A stretch of DNA of 64,000 bases from an uncultured bacterium (GTDB taxonomy: Bacteria; Cyanobacteriota; Vampirovibrionia; Gastranaerophilales; Gastranaerophilaceae). Position 1 is the first letter of the stretch, and each line of letters starts with the position of its first letter. The stretch covers positions 242,426-306,425 of the forward strand of contig ONOE01000002.1 of NCBI GenBank assembly GCA_900319365.1, given 5' to 3'. Position numbers and translations under genes: made by a program. This document shows, piece after piece, positions 8,182 to 15,613 of this stretch. Below the pieces are notes generated by a model, which worked only from the letters and a program-made list of their open reading frames with translations, ran no database searches and had not been told where the DNA came from.

Positions 8182-8895
8182 TTATCTTAATTTGTGGTAT
8201 TCCCCGCCATCCAAATGACGACTTAAAACATTCTTCATAACTCTTTCGGACAGATACCAGAAACCGTCAGAGCCGTTACCCGTCGCATTTTTCTTTTGCT
8301 CATCCTCCATGTTTAAAGATTCGCCCAATGGTCTTGTATCTCTGCTATAACCATTTTCAACGTATACCGTCTGTTTTGAATCAGAAATACCATCATTATT
8401 TGTATCTTCATAACGATACATTTTCCCGTCTCCGCTATCTTTAACTATTACGGCAAACATATTTCCAGCTTTGTCATATTTTGCTATTGTACCATTCGGA
8501 TGAGTAACCGTAACATCACCATTATAAGGTCCCGCTATTTCCTGCCTGAAATATACAGTTGAACCGTCTTTTAATTCTACTGCTACGCTGCCGTTTCTCA
8601 TAGGATGAATTGCGGATGCACTATCTCCGAAATAATCTGTAAATAACGCCGTCCTTGCATCTAAACTCGTATTTTGCCCCAGACTGTTGTTTAAAGAATT
8701 TAACTTCAATGCTATTGCTTTTCCATCCAAATCTCCGTCAGATGTTTTTGGTAACTCAGTTTTAGGGCGCTGAGATTGACCGTTAAGGTTCTCGCCGATT
8801 TTGTATTCCGGTGTTTGCTTCTGAACTCCGCTGCTTTTGCCTGCATTAGAGGAGGAGGAAACCCCGTTCGCTGCTCCAATTTCAAATGATGCCAT
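8182..8895 (-). CDS. Unknown protein with EF-hand-like and beta-rich repeats
   Basis: A 237-aa protein, start supported by AAAGGAG 8-9 nt upstream. Residues 1-65 are Ser/Gly/Gln-rich and probably disordered. Residues 100-175 have short repeated strands of the type G-S-V/T-V-x-F/Y (GSVAVELKDGSTVYFRQ, GTIAKYDKAGNMFAVIVK) and an EF-hand-like calcium loop DTNNDGISD. No signal peptide is obvious. A TATAAT on the minus strand at 8935-8940 is the likely -10. The CTTTT microsatellite sits upstream of that promoter. Function unknown; a surface or cargo role is only a guess. Confidence 0.65.
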   Translation of the reverse strand: MASFEIGAANGVSSSSNAGKSSGVQKQTPEYKIGENLNGQSQRPKTELPKTSDGDLDGKAIALKLNSLNNSLGQNTSLDARTALFTDYFGDSASAIHPMRNGSVAVELKDGSTVYFRQEIAGPYNGDVTVTHPNGTIAKYDKAGNMFAVIVKDSGDGKMYRYEDTNNDGISDSKQTVYVENGYSRDTRPLGESLNMEDEQKKNATGNGSDGFWYLSERVMKNVLSRHLDGGEYHKLR

Positions 8896-8934
8896 AATAA
8901 TCTCCTTTCTTTATACTCTTAATAAGCACACATT

Positions 8935-8940
8935 ATTATA
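8935..8940 (-). promoter_or_regulatory. Candidate -10 box (TATAAT) of the 8182-8895 gene
   Basis: On the minus strand TATAAT lies 40 nt upstream of the ATG at 8895. The -35 region is only T-rich. The (AAAAG)13 tract begins about 50 bp farther upstream, where its length could affect promoter activity. Confidence 0.4.
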
Positions 8941-8991
8941 TCTTATGTATATATAAAAAATATATCGAGTCGAAAATTGCGCAACAGAGTT

Positions 8992-9056
8992 CTTTTCTTT
9001 TCTTTTCTTTTCTTTTCTTTTCTTTTCTTTTCTTTTCTTTTCTTTTCTTTTCTTTT
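8992..9056. repeat. Pentanucleotide microsatellite, 13 perfect copies of CTTTT
   Basis: Thirteen uninterrupted CTTTT units (AAAAG on the minus strand) over 65 bp. It lies upstream of the minus-strand gene at 8182-8895 and far upstream of mgtC. The flanking sequence on the high-coordinate side resembles 30930-31010, where only about two such units are present. Length variation by replication slippage is expected. Confidence 0.95.
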
Positions 9057-9206
9057 AAGCAGTATACCTGCATTTGCGGTATTTAAAATTCGTCTTAACG
9101 CTTCTTAACATTTGTCAAAATTACTTGTTTTGTTTTCCCTGACATTACGTAAATATTATATTTTTTATTACATTTGCCAAAAAATTCAGATATTATATAA
9201 TTAAAT

Positions 9207-9277
9207 AAAGATACTAAGATACTAGGGGCACTAGGACACTAAGAATTTACAAAGCAGGTCGGGATTGCTATGCCGAC
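9207..9277. repeat. Dispersed repeats: GATACTAAG unit followed by GGGATTGCTATGCC unit
   Basis: AAAGATACTAAGATACTAGG (9207-9226), continuing with GGCACTAGGACACTAAG, is followed by GGTCGGGATTGCTATGCCGAC (9257-9277). Both repeat families are thus adjacent, as they are at 5533-5706 and 13715-13775. The stretch between 9060 and 9366 holds these repeats and no gene that I can support. Confidence 0.75.
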
Positions 9278-9366
9278 AAAAAAGGTAAAAAGTAAAAGCC
9301 TGACAAATACATAAATTATATAAATTGCCGGTACTTACAGACTTTTAAAATATACGAGGAGAAAAA

Positions 9367-10098
9367 ATGATACTGAATTTTGATCAAATTATAAATACAA
9401 ATTATTTGCTAAGCATAGTTGCAGCGGTTACATTCGGCTTTTGCATAGGATTGGAAAGAGAATTAACAAACAAATATGCGGGGCTCAGAACTCATATTAT
9501 GGTAGCGCTCGGAGCGTGTATATTTACATTGATTTCAATATACGGGTTTCCGACATTTGCACACGGGGATAACGTAATAGTAACGCAGGCAACTGGGGTT
9601 CGTGATACGGCAAGAGTTGCGGCGCAGGTTGTAACGGGTATCGGTTTTATCGGCGCAGGTACGGTTTTAAGAAACGGGCCTATCGTTTTAGGCTTAACAA
9701 CGGCATCTACATTGTGGATTGCGGCAAGTATCGGTATGGCATGCGGTGCGGGAATGTTTGATATTGCGTTTGCAGGTACGGCTGTTGCAATTATCGTTCT
9801 TGTAATGGTTAGAATTTTAGAGAAAAAAGTTCTTCCATCAAGCACAAAAAAAACAAAAATGGTTCAAATCGGTATAATTTGCGATAATGATTATGTTCAA
9901 AAGGTTCAGGATTTTATAGTAAGCAGGTATCAGGATATTTCAAAAATCAAAAAACGCAAAATGACCGCAGATGAAAACGCAACAAAATTAACATGTGTTT
10001 TGACCGTTCAGGACGAACAGCCGATTAAAGATTTATATAAGGCTTTCCAACCGCTTGATAATATTGAATCAATTTCAATTAAAGAATACTTTGAGTAA
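9367..10098 (+). CDS. MgtC/SapB family membrane protein
   Basis: A 243-aa protein with four or five N-terminal transmembrane helices carrying the MgtC core: FGFCIGLERELTNKYAGLRTH (one segment of the family motif), GACIFTLIS, RVAAQVVTGIGFIGAGTVL and LTTASTLWIAASIGMACG. Residues 165-243 form an ACT-like soluble domain. MgtC proteins modulate magnesium homeostasis and F-type ATPase activity in pathogens; plain environmental homologues are functionally unclear. The start has CGAGGAG 7 nt upstream. No Mg-riboswitch is seen upstream. Confidence 0.88.
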   Translation: MILNFDQIINTNYLLSIVAAVTFGFCIGLERELTNKYAGLRTHIMVALGACIFTLISIYGFPTFAHGDNVIVTQATGVRDTARVAAQVVTGIGFIGAGTVLRNGPIVLGLTTASTLWIAASIGMACGAGMFDIAFAGTAVAIIVLVMVRILEKKVLPSSTKKTKMVQIGIICDNDYVQKVQDFIVSRYQDISKIKKRKMTADENATKLTCVLTVQDEQPIKDLYKAFQPLDNIESISIKEYFE

Positions 10099-10188
10099 AT
10101 TGATAATAAAGTTGATAAATTTATAAGTTCATAAGTGATTATCAGGTTTTAAGATTTTTAAAAAGTGCTTTAGCACCGTAAATAACTT

Positions 10189-10252
10189 ATCAACCTATAA
10201 ACCTATCAACCTATAAACCTATCAACCTATAAACCTATCAACTTATAAACCT
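10189..10252. repeat. Tandem 16-bp repeat, 4 copies (ATCAACCTATAAACCT)
   Basis: Four head-to-tail 16-bp units, the last with one mismatch. The sequence GTTGATAAATTTATAAGTTC around 10112-10131 is roughly the inverse complement of a unit, so the region may fold as a hairpin. It lies between mgtC and accD; 10099-10353 otherwise shows nothing. Confidence 0.85.
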
Positions 10253-10353
10253 CCTCATGTAATATTTTTATAAAGATTTTGCCATGAGAGAATTTTTGTT
10301 ATAGTATAGTGAAGTAGGTATTGTTTTTTAGGGATATAAAAGGATTTAGAATA

Positions 10354-11217
10354 ATGACAGTACAAGATTGGTTTGAAAAACGTAAAGAAGCCCAGATTCA
10401 GCGCAGAGCATTGGAGGCTCGTGTTGAAATTGAAGCAAATCCCGATTTATGGACAAAATGCGTTCATTGTAACGCTCAATTGTTGAAAAAAGATATTGAA
10501 GATAATTTAATGGTTTGTCCTGTATGTGATTATCATTTCAGGATAAACGCAAGAACAAGAATCAAGCAATTGTTTGATGAGGGTTCTTTTGAAGAAATGT
10601 TTACAAATATCAAACCGACAGATCCGCTTGATTTTGTTGATACCGAAAGCTATAAAAGCAGATTAAAAAGAGCCCAAGAAAAAACAGGACTTGATGATGC
10701 GGTAGTAACAGGCATCGGAACAATCGACGGACATAAAATCGCAACAGCCGTTATGGATTTTGACTTTATGGGCGGTTCTATGGGAAGTGTTGTCGGTGAA
10801 AAAGTTACGAGAATTATTGAAAAAGCAATTGAATTAAGACTTCCGGTTCTTGCCGTTACATCATCGGGCGGAGCCAGAATGCAGGAAAGCGCTTTGAGCC
10901 TTATGCAAATGGCTAAAACATCATGCGCTTGTGCAAGATTAGATGAAGCAGGTCTTTTGTATATAAACTTAATTACAGACCCGACATTTGGCGGAGTTAC
11001 GGCAAGTTTCGGGACTATAGGCGATATCATTATTGCAGAACAGGGCGCAAGAGTAGGTTTTGCAGGACGCCGGGTAATCGAACAAACCATAAGACAAAAA
11101 TTGCCGCCTGATTTCCAAACCGCAGAATATTTATTAAAATACGGTCAGGTTGATTTAGTTTCTTCCCGTAAAGATTTGAAAGGAACATTGGCAAACATCT
11201 TGTCAATGCACGAATAA
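10354..11217 (+). CDS. accD: Acetyl-CoA carboxylase carboxyltransferase subunit beta
   Basis: About 287 aa from the ATG at 10354, which follows AAAAGGATTTAG. An in-frame TTG at 10321 would add 11 residues and is less likely. The N-terminal zinc ribbon is CVHCNAQLLKKDIEDN with its second CxxC in CPVC. The carboxyltransferase core contains TSSGGARMQES and DPTFGGVTASF. With AccA it transfers CO2 from biotin to acetyl-CoA, the committed step of fatty-acid synthesis. accA follows after 10 bp, so the two subunits are co-transcribed. Biotin carboxylase genes are not in the window. Confidence 0.96.
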   Translation: MTVQDWFEKRKEAQIQRRALEARVEIEANPDLWTKCVHCNAQLLKKDIEDNLMVCPVCDYHFRINARTRIKQLFDEGSFEEMFTNIKPTDPLDFVDTESYKSRLKRAQEKTGLDDAVVTGIGTIDGHKIATAVMDFDFMGGSMGSVVGEKVTRIIEKAIELRLPVLAVTSSGGARMQESALSLMQMAKTSCACARLDEAGLLYINLITDPTFGGVTASFGTIGDIIIAEQGARVGFAGRRVIEQTIRQKLPPDFQTAEYLLKYGQVDLVSSRKDLKGTLANILSMHE

Positions 11218-11227
11218 AGGAGATATC

Positions 11228-12184
11228 ATGTCTACTACTTTAGATTTTGAAAAACCTATTTTAGAAATACAAAAAAAAATTGAGGAACTCAAAGAAATGA
11301 GCATTGACTCAGGTAAGGATTTAAATAAAGTGATAGAAACATTGGAAAAAGAAGCGGAAGATTTTAAAAAAGAATTATATGAAAACCTTAACCCCGCTCA
11401 AAAAATGCAAATTGCAAGACATCCCGAACGTCCAAAATTTTTGGACTATGTAAATTTAATGACAACCGATTTTGTTGAAATGCACGGCGACAGAGTAGGA
11501 ACTGACGATAGAGCAATTGTAGGCGGGTTAGCCAAAATTGACGGTCGCCCGATTATGATTGTCGGAACAATGAAAGGCAAATCAACAAAAGAAAATTTGG
11601 AATACAACTTCGGTATGCCGCAGCCTGAAGGCTACAGAAAAGCATTAAGACTTTTCTATCATGCAAACAAATTTAATATTCCGATTGTAACAATTATTGA
11701 TACTCCGGGAGCATACCCGGGGATAAGCGCAGAAAAACACGCACAGGGTGCTGCTATTGCGTACAACCTTAAAGAAATGCAAAAATTAAGAGTTCCCATT
11801 GTTGCCGTAATTTCAGGCGAGGGGTGTTCGGGCGGCGCTTTAGGTTTAGCCGTTGCAAATAAAGTTTATCTCTTAGAACATGCTTATTACACGGTAATTT
11901 CACCTGAAGGATGTGCATCAATTTTGTGGCGTGATGCGTCTAAAAACCTTGAAGCTGCAACAGCTTTGAAAATTACCGCACCACACTTATTAAAATTCGG
12001 TGTAATTGACGGAATGGTAAAAGAGCCTGTTGGCGGAGCGCACACGGATTACGAATATACCGCAAACCAATTAAAAGCAACCATTTTGAAAGCATTAGAT
12101 GAGCTTAAAGGAATGTCAGGCGAAGAATTGAGAAATCAACGCTACGACAAATACCGCAAAATGGGCGCATATATTGAAGAATAA
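11228..12184 (+). CDS. accA: Acetyl-CoA carboxylase carboxyltransferase subunit alpha
   Basis: A 318-aa AccA with the N-terminal helical segment (LDFEKPILEIQKKIEELKEM), the RPKFLDYVNLM and MHGDRVGTDDRAIVGGLAKI segments, TIIDTPGAYPGISAE and EGCSGGALGLAVANKV, which form the carboxybiotin/acyl-CoA site. It pairs with AccD. Start supported by AAAGGAGATATC. The C-terminus is short, as in cyanobacterial and Gram-positive forms. A GATACTAAG repeat lies immediately downstream. Confidence 0.97.
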   Translation: MSTTLDFEKPILEIQKKIEELKEMSIDSGKDLNKVIETLEKEAEDFKKELYENLNPAQKMQIARHPERPKFLDYVNLMTTDFVEMHGDRVGTDDRAIVGGLAKIDGRPIMIVGTMKGKSTKENLEYNFGMPQPEGYRKALRLFYHANKFNIPIVTIIDTPGAYPGISAEKHAQGAAIAYNLKEMQKLRVPIVAVISGEGCSGGALGLAVANKVYLLEHAYYTVISPEGCASILWRDASKNLEAATALKITAPHLLKFGVIDGMVKEPVGGAHTDYEYTANQLKATILKALDELKGMSGEELRNQRYDKYRKMGAYIEE

Positions 12185-12189
12185 AATTA

Positions 12190-12320
12190 AAAGATACTAA
12201 GGCACTCCGGCACTAAGATACTAAGAATTATCTGCCTTTCGGTTTTTACGGATAATTAAAATGCGCTTTAGTGCCGAAATGAACTTAGAGCCTTAGTGCC
12301 ATAGTATCTTAGTATCTTTA
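12190..12320. repeat. Long inverted repeat built from GATACTAAG units
   Basis: The left arm (12190-12224, AAAGATACTAAGGCACT then CCGGCACTAAGATACTAAG) is complementary in inverted order to the right arm (12284-12320, CTTAGAGCCTTAGTGCC then ATAGTATCTTAGTATCTTT). The two arms, roughly 35 nt each, would form an imperfect hairpin. It fills the accA-prmA gap and ends 5 bp before the prmA start codon, leaving no room for a separate ribosome-binding site. Confidence 0.8.
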
Positions 12321-12325
12321 TAACT

Positions 12326-13741
12326 ATGAACAAAAAATATTTTGAATTAAAACTAAAAATAAATCCCGAGTTGGAAGATTTAATTTCTGAAATCTTCTTT
12401 GAAAACTTTGAATGCGACGGCGTTATATTAGCAGAAGAAAGCTATAAAAATTTAAAAATGGTTTCAACTACCGAGGGAACTTTGAGGGTATTTTTAAACG
12501 ATGATGAAAATACTGCTTTCAAAGATATGGAATTAAAAATCAAAAATACGCTCACAATCTACCGTGAAAGCTTTCTTGCAAGAGGTTTAACCGACACGGA
12601 TTTAGGCAGCTGGAATTGGAATTTGGAAGAAAAAGACTCGCAAGACTGGTCGCAAAAATGGAAAGAAAAATGGGACGTAACGCACGTAACTGACAATATC
12701 GCCGTTGTGCCGGATTGGATTGAATATACCCCTAAAAAAGATGAAATAATTATCAAAATGGAACCGGGATGCGCATTCGGAACAGGAACTCATCAAACGA
12801 CCCAGTTATGTATGAAAGCACTTGAAAAATACCTCAAAAATGGTGATAGAGTAGCCGATATCGGGACAGGTTCGGGAATTTTGGCAATACTTGCGATAAA
12901 ACTCGGCGCATCTTATGCTTACGGCTGTGATACAGATGCCGATGCAATAGAAGTTGCAAAACAAAACGCAATAAAAAACAATGTAAAATTATACCCTCCC
13001 CCTGAGGGAGGGTCGAAATCTCCGATTTCGGAATGGGATCTAAAAGCCTCCCACAATTATGAAAAAAATAATATCAAACTGGCAAAAGTTTTAAGAAATA
13101 ATGCAACACAACCTGAAAGAATTTTATGGCAGTACCTTTCAAAAAGTCGGTTATGCGGGGTGAAATTTAGAAGGCTGCAGCCAATAGGAAACTATATTGT
13201 AGATTTTATGTCGCCAAAAGAAAAAATAATAATAGAATTAGACGGCGGGCAGCATAATTCGCAAAAGGGCTTGACAAGTGATAAAGAGCGTGATGAATTT
13301 TTGACAAAATCAGGTTATACAGTTTTAAGAATTTGGAATACTGCTGTTTATAAAAATATTGAGGGGGTTATTGATTATATTCGATCGGTTATTACTGACC
13401 CCACCCGAGAATCAAAGATTCTCACCCTCCCGCAAGGGGAGGGTAGTAGTTATACTACTCCTTGTGTTACTTTTGAAGTCAACACGGCAGACAAAATTCA
13501 AGACAAATTTGATTTTGTTTGTGCAAACATTTTGCATAACGTACTTGATGAAATTATGGGCGACCTAAAAAGCCTTATAAATGAGAGCGGTATAATATCT
13601 TTAAGCGGAATTTTAGACGAAAAAAGACAAATTGTTCTTGATGCGATAAATCGAGAAAATTTAAAAATTATTGAAGAAATCACTCAGGATCAATGGACAT
13701 CGTTTGTGGTATGTAAAGATACTAAGATACTAGGGCTCTAA
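12326..13741 (+). CDS. prmA: Ribosomal protein L11 methyltransferase with an in-frame DUF559 nuclease insertion
   Basis: A 471-aa ORF, against about 290-310 aa for normal PrmA. Residues 1-222 carry the PrmA N-domain, the WSQKWKEKWDV segment, EPGCAFGTGTHQTTQLC and the SAM motif VADIGTGSGILAILAIKLGA. Residues about 223-376 are a foreign insertion with a complete DUF559 nuclease domain (PIGNYIVDF, IIIELDGGQHN, GYTVLRIWN). Residues 377-471 resume PrmA (FDFVCANILHNVLDEI, ISLSGILDEK). The insert is between the helix after motif II and the VCANI strand. PrmA trimethylates L11 in other bacteria; whether this version is active is unknown. The last eight residues (KDTKILGL) come from a GATACTAAG repeat. 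No Shine-Dalgarno is visible. Confidence 0.9.
   Translation: MNKKYFELKLKINPELEDLISEIFFENFECDGVILAEESYKNLKMVSTTEGTLRVFLNDDENTAFKDMELKIKNTLTIYRESFLARGLTDTDLGSWNWNLEEKDSQDWSQKWKEKWDVTHVTDNIAVVPDWIEYTPKKDEIIIKMEPGCAFGTGTHQTTQLCMKALEKYLKNGDRVADIGTGSGILAILAIKLGASYAYGCDTDADAIEVAKQNAIKNNVKLYPPPEGGSKSPISEWDLKASHNYEKNNIKLAKVLRNNATQPERILWQYLSKSRLCGVKFRRLQPIGNYIVDFMSPKEKIIIELDGGQHNSQKGLTSDKERDEFLTKSGYTVLRIWNTAVYKNIEGVIDYIRSVITDPTRESKILTLPQGEGSSYTTPCVTFEVNTADKIQDKFDFVCANILHNVLDEIMGDLKSLINESGIISLSGILDEKRQIVLDAINRENLKIIEEITQDQWTSFVVCKDTKILGL
12992..13452 (+). mobile_element. DUF559 nuclease element inserted in frame in prmA
   Basis: The insert is bounded by terminal inverted repeats TACCCTCCCC (12992-13001) and GGGGAGGGTA (13436-13445). 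Each end also forms its own hairpin (ACCCTCCCCCTGAGGGAGGGT; ACCCTCCCGCAAGGGGAGGGT is the right one). Removing 12994-13452 (459 bp, a TA at both junctions) restores K-L-Y-T-T-P-C in the PrmA frame, so this boundary is a good guess. The encoded domain is homologous to the 117-aa DUF559 protein at 30246. Exact ends could shift by a few bases. Confidence 0.8.
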
Positions 13742-13775
13742 GGTTCTAAGAGAGTCATTCGGCATTGCTATGCCA
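13715..13775. repeat. Dispersed repeats at the end of prmA (GATACTAAG plus GGCATTGCTATGCC)
   Basis: AAAGATACTAAGATACTAGG (13715-13734), continuing with GCTCTAAGGTTCTAAGAG, encodes the final prmA codons and its stop. TCGGCATTGCTATGCCA (13759-13775) is a copy of the second repeat family. The kdsB Shine-Dalgarno (GAAAGGAA) follows directly. Confidence 0.75.
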
Positions 13776-13794
13776 CACAAGAAAGGAATAAAAA

Positions 13795-14529
13795 ATGAAT
13801 AAAACCGCAATTATAATACCCGCAAGATACGGATCGTCAAGATTAGAGGGCAAACCGTTGATTAAAGTCTTAAATAAACCCGTCATTCAATGGGTATATG
13901 AAAAAGCCGAACATGCAAAACATGCCGACACGATTATTGTCGCAACAGACGACGAAAGAATTTATGACTGCGTAAAAGGTTTCGGCGGAGAGGTCGAAAT
14001 GACGTCCGTCAACCACAAATCAGGCTCTGACAGAATTATGGAAGTTGTATCCCGCCATCCCGAAATCGGATACATCTGCAATCTTCAGGGGGATGAACCT
14101 TTAATTGAGCCGCAAAGCATTGATTTGGTAATTAAAAACGTAAAAGATGATAATGAAGCGGATATTTCGACGCTTATAAGAAAGATTACTCCGCAAGAGG
14201 CTCAGGATCCTAACCTTGTAAAATGCGTTACGGATAAAAGAGGTTTTGCGCTGTATTTTTCACGCTCAAAAATTCCTTTTGAAAGACATACACAAGTTGC
14301 AACGTTCTACGGGCATCTGGGGATATACGGTTACAAGCGCCATGCCCTTGAAACCATGACAAAAGCAGAACAAACAATGCTTGAAAAAACCGAAAGCCTT
14401 GAACAATTGAGAGCATTGGAAAACGGTATGAAGATTAAAACCTCTGTAGTTGACTTCGTTCCCGTCGGTATTGACACAAAAGAAGATTTAGAAAAATTCA
14501 GAGAAATTGTAGAGGCAAAATTGCGCTAA
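13795..14529 (+). CDS. kdsB: CMP-KDO synthetase (3-deoxy-manno-octulosonate cytidylyltransferase)
   Basis: A 244-aa cytidylyltransferase with the N-terminal nucleotide-binding motif IIPARYGSSRLEGKPL, CNLQGDEPLIEP and FYGHLGIYGYKRHAL. The C-terminus EQLRALENGMKI and VPVGIDTKEDLEK are KdsB hallmarks. It activates KDO with CTP for lipid A core assembly and works after KdsC (162-659). Start supported by GAAAGGAATAAAAA. Its presence shows that the organism makes KDO-containing LPS. Confidence 0.95.
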   Translation: MNKTAIIIPARYGSSRLEGKPLIKVLNKPVIQWVYEKAEHAKHADTIIVATDDERIYDCVKGFGGEVEMTSVNHKSGSDRIMEVVSRHPEIGYICNLQGDEPLIEPQSIDLVIKNVKDDNEADISTLIRKITPQEAQDPNLVKCVTDKRGFALYFSRSKIPFERHTQVATFYGHLGIYGYKRHALETMTKAEQTMLEKTESLEQLRALENGMKIKTSVVDFVPVGIDTKEDLEKFREIVEAKLR

Positions 14530-14720
14530 TACCTTATTCTCACGGGTTTTGAGCGCCATTTAGCCTTTCAGGTAATTTTTAAAATTCTACTTGCAATATT
14601 TGTTAAATTAGTGTAATATAATGTTATAAAAATATAGAAAAAGATACAAAACGTAATATTTATATATATTTTTTAATAATAGGTAGCACAAAGTAATTTA
14701 AAGTAAGTAAGGAAGTTTCT

Positions 14721-15473
14721 ATGTCAGAAAATGTTGAAGTGCCCGCAAATGAGGGTGATAATCGTCAAAGAATCTTATTAGCTGACGATGAATCAAGTAT
14801 CAGGAGAATTTTGGAAACCAGATTAAAAATGGCAGGTTATGATGTTTATACGGCCCAAGATGGTGAAGAAGCCGTTGCATCTTTCAATAAAAACAACCCT
14901 GATTTAGTCGTACTGGACGTAATGATGCCTAAAATGGACGGTTACGGTGTTACAAGAGAAATCAGAAGAACATCTGATGTACCTATCATCATTTTGACCG
15001 CTTTGGGCGATGTATCTGAAAGAATTACTGGACTTGAACTCGGGGCAGATGATTATGTTGTTAAACCTTTCTCTCCTAAAGAACTTGAAGCAAGAGTAAA
15101 GGCTGTTTTGAGAAGAACAAACAACAGAGAAATGACTTCAGGCTCAGGCAAAGTTACTAAAAATGTTATAACTACGGGTAATATTAAAATTGATACAGCT
15201 CGTCGTCAGGTATACAGAAAGAATGAACGTATCAGATTGACGGGTATGGAATTTAGCCTGTTGGAACTTCTTGTTAATAACTCGGGTCAAGCATTTTCAA
15301 GAAACGAAATCTTGCAACACGTTTGGGCATATCCGCCTGATCATAGAATTGATACAAGAGTTGTTGATGTTCACATTTCAAGATTACGTTCAAAACTTGA
15401 AACAGATCCGGCTAATCCCGAACTTATCTTGACAGCTCGAGGAATCGGATATATGTTCCAAAGAATAAACTAA
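14721..15473 (+). CDS. rpaB: OmpR-family response regulator, cyanobacterial RpaB type
   Basis: A 250-aa regulator with an N-terminal receiver domain (acidic DDE near residue 23, phospho-acceptor Asp in VVLDVMMPKMDGYGV, Lys in VVKPFSPKELEAR) and a winged-helix effector domain (GMEFSLLELLVNNSGQAFSR, DTRVVDVHISRLRSKLE, ILTARGIGYMFQRI). The segments RRILETRLKMAGYDV, LGDVSERITGLELGADDYVV and the C-terminus are strikingly like cyanobacterial RpaB, the essential high-light/redox regulator. No histidine kinase gene is adjacent. SD AAGGAAG 6-7 nt upstream. The terminator at 15502 ends a monocistronic unit. Confidence 0.9.
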   Translation: MSENVEVPANEGDNRQRILLADDESSIRRILETRLKMAGYDVYTAQDGEEAVASFNKNNPDLVVLDVMMPKMDGYGVTREIRRTSDVPIIILTALGDVSERITGLELGADDYVVKPFSPKELEARVKAVLRRTNNREMTSGSGKVTKNVITTGNIKIDTARRQVYRKNERIRLTGMEFSLLELLVNNSGQAFSRNEILQHVWAYPPDHRIDTRVVDVHISRLRSKLETDPANPELILTARGIGYMFQRIN

Positions 15474-15501
15474 TCAATTTGATTAAAATTTTGACCAATA
15501 T

Positions 15502-15528
15502 AAAAGCCTCCAAAAATGGAGGCTTTTA
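15502..15528 (+). terminator. Rho-independent terminator after rpaB
   Basis: GCCTCC-AAAAAT-GGAGGC hairpin flanked by AAAA and TTTT. It may act on both strands, but no convergent gene ends directly here; the CopG gene ends at 15614. Confidence 0.85.
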
Positions 15529-15613
15529 TAATATGTTTCCCAAATCTGACAGCTAATTTACTTCTTTATTTTCCTTTACCTTTTTGTTGGTTTCCTTTTC
15601 CTTTTTCCTATTG

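Noticed and set aside
8022..8240. 72-codon plus-strand ORF starting in the end of the decayed DUF559 element
   Set aside because: It spans a REP-like repeat, a hairpin and the 3' end of the 8182 gene, and has no SD. It is a by-product of repeats.
8936..9073. 46-codon minus-strand ORF through the AAAAG repeat
   Set aside because: It is almost wholly Lys/Arg/Glu from the repeat, has no SD and overlaps the predicted promoter of the 8182 gene.
10189..10252. CRISPR-like array
   Set aside because: Units are contiguous 16-mers without spacers, so it is a tandem repeat. No cas genes are present.
12992..13452. Intein in PrmA
   Set aside because: The insert has no intein splicing motifs (N-terminal Cys/Ser block, C-terminal His-Asn) and instead carries inverted terminal repeats and a DUF559 domain.
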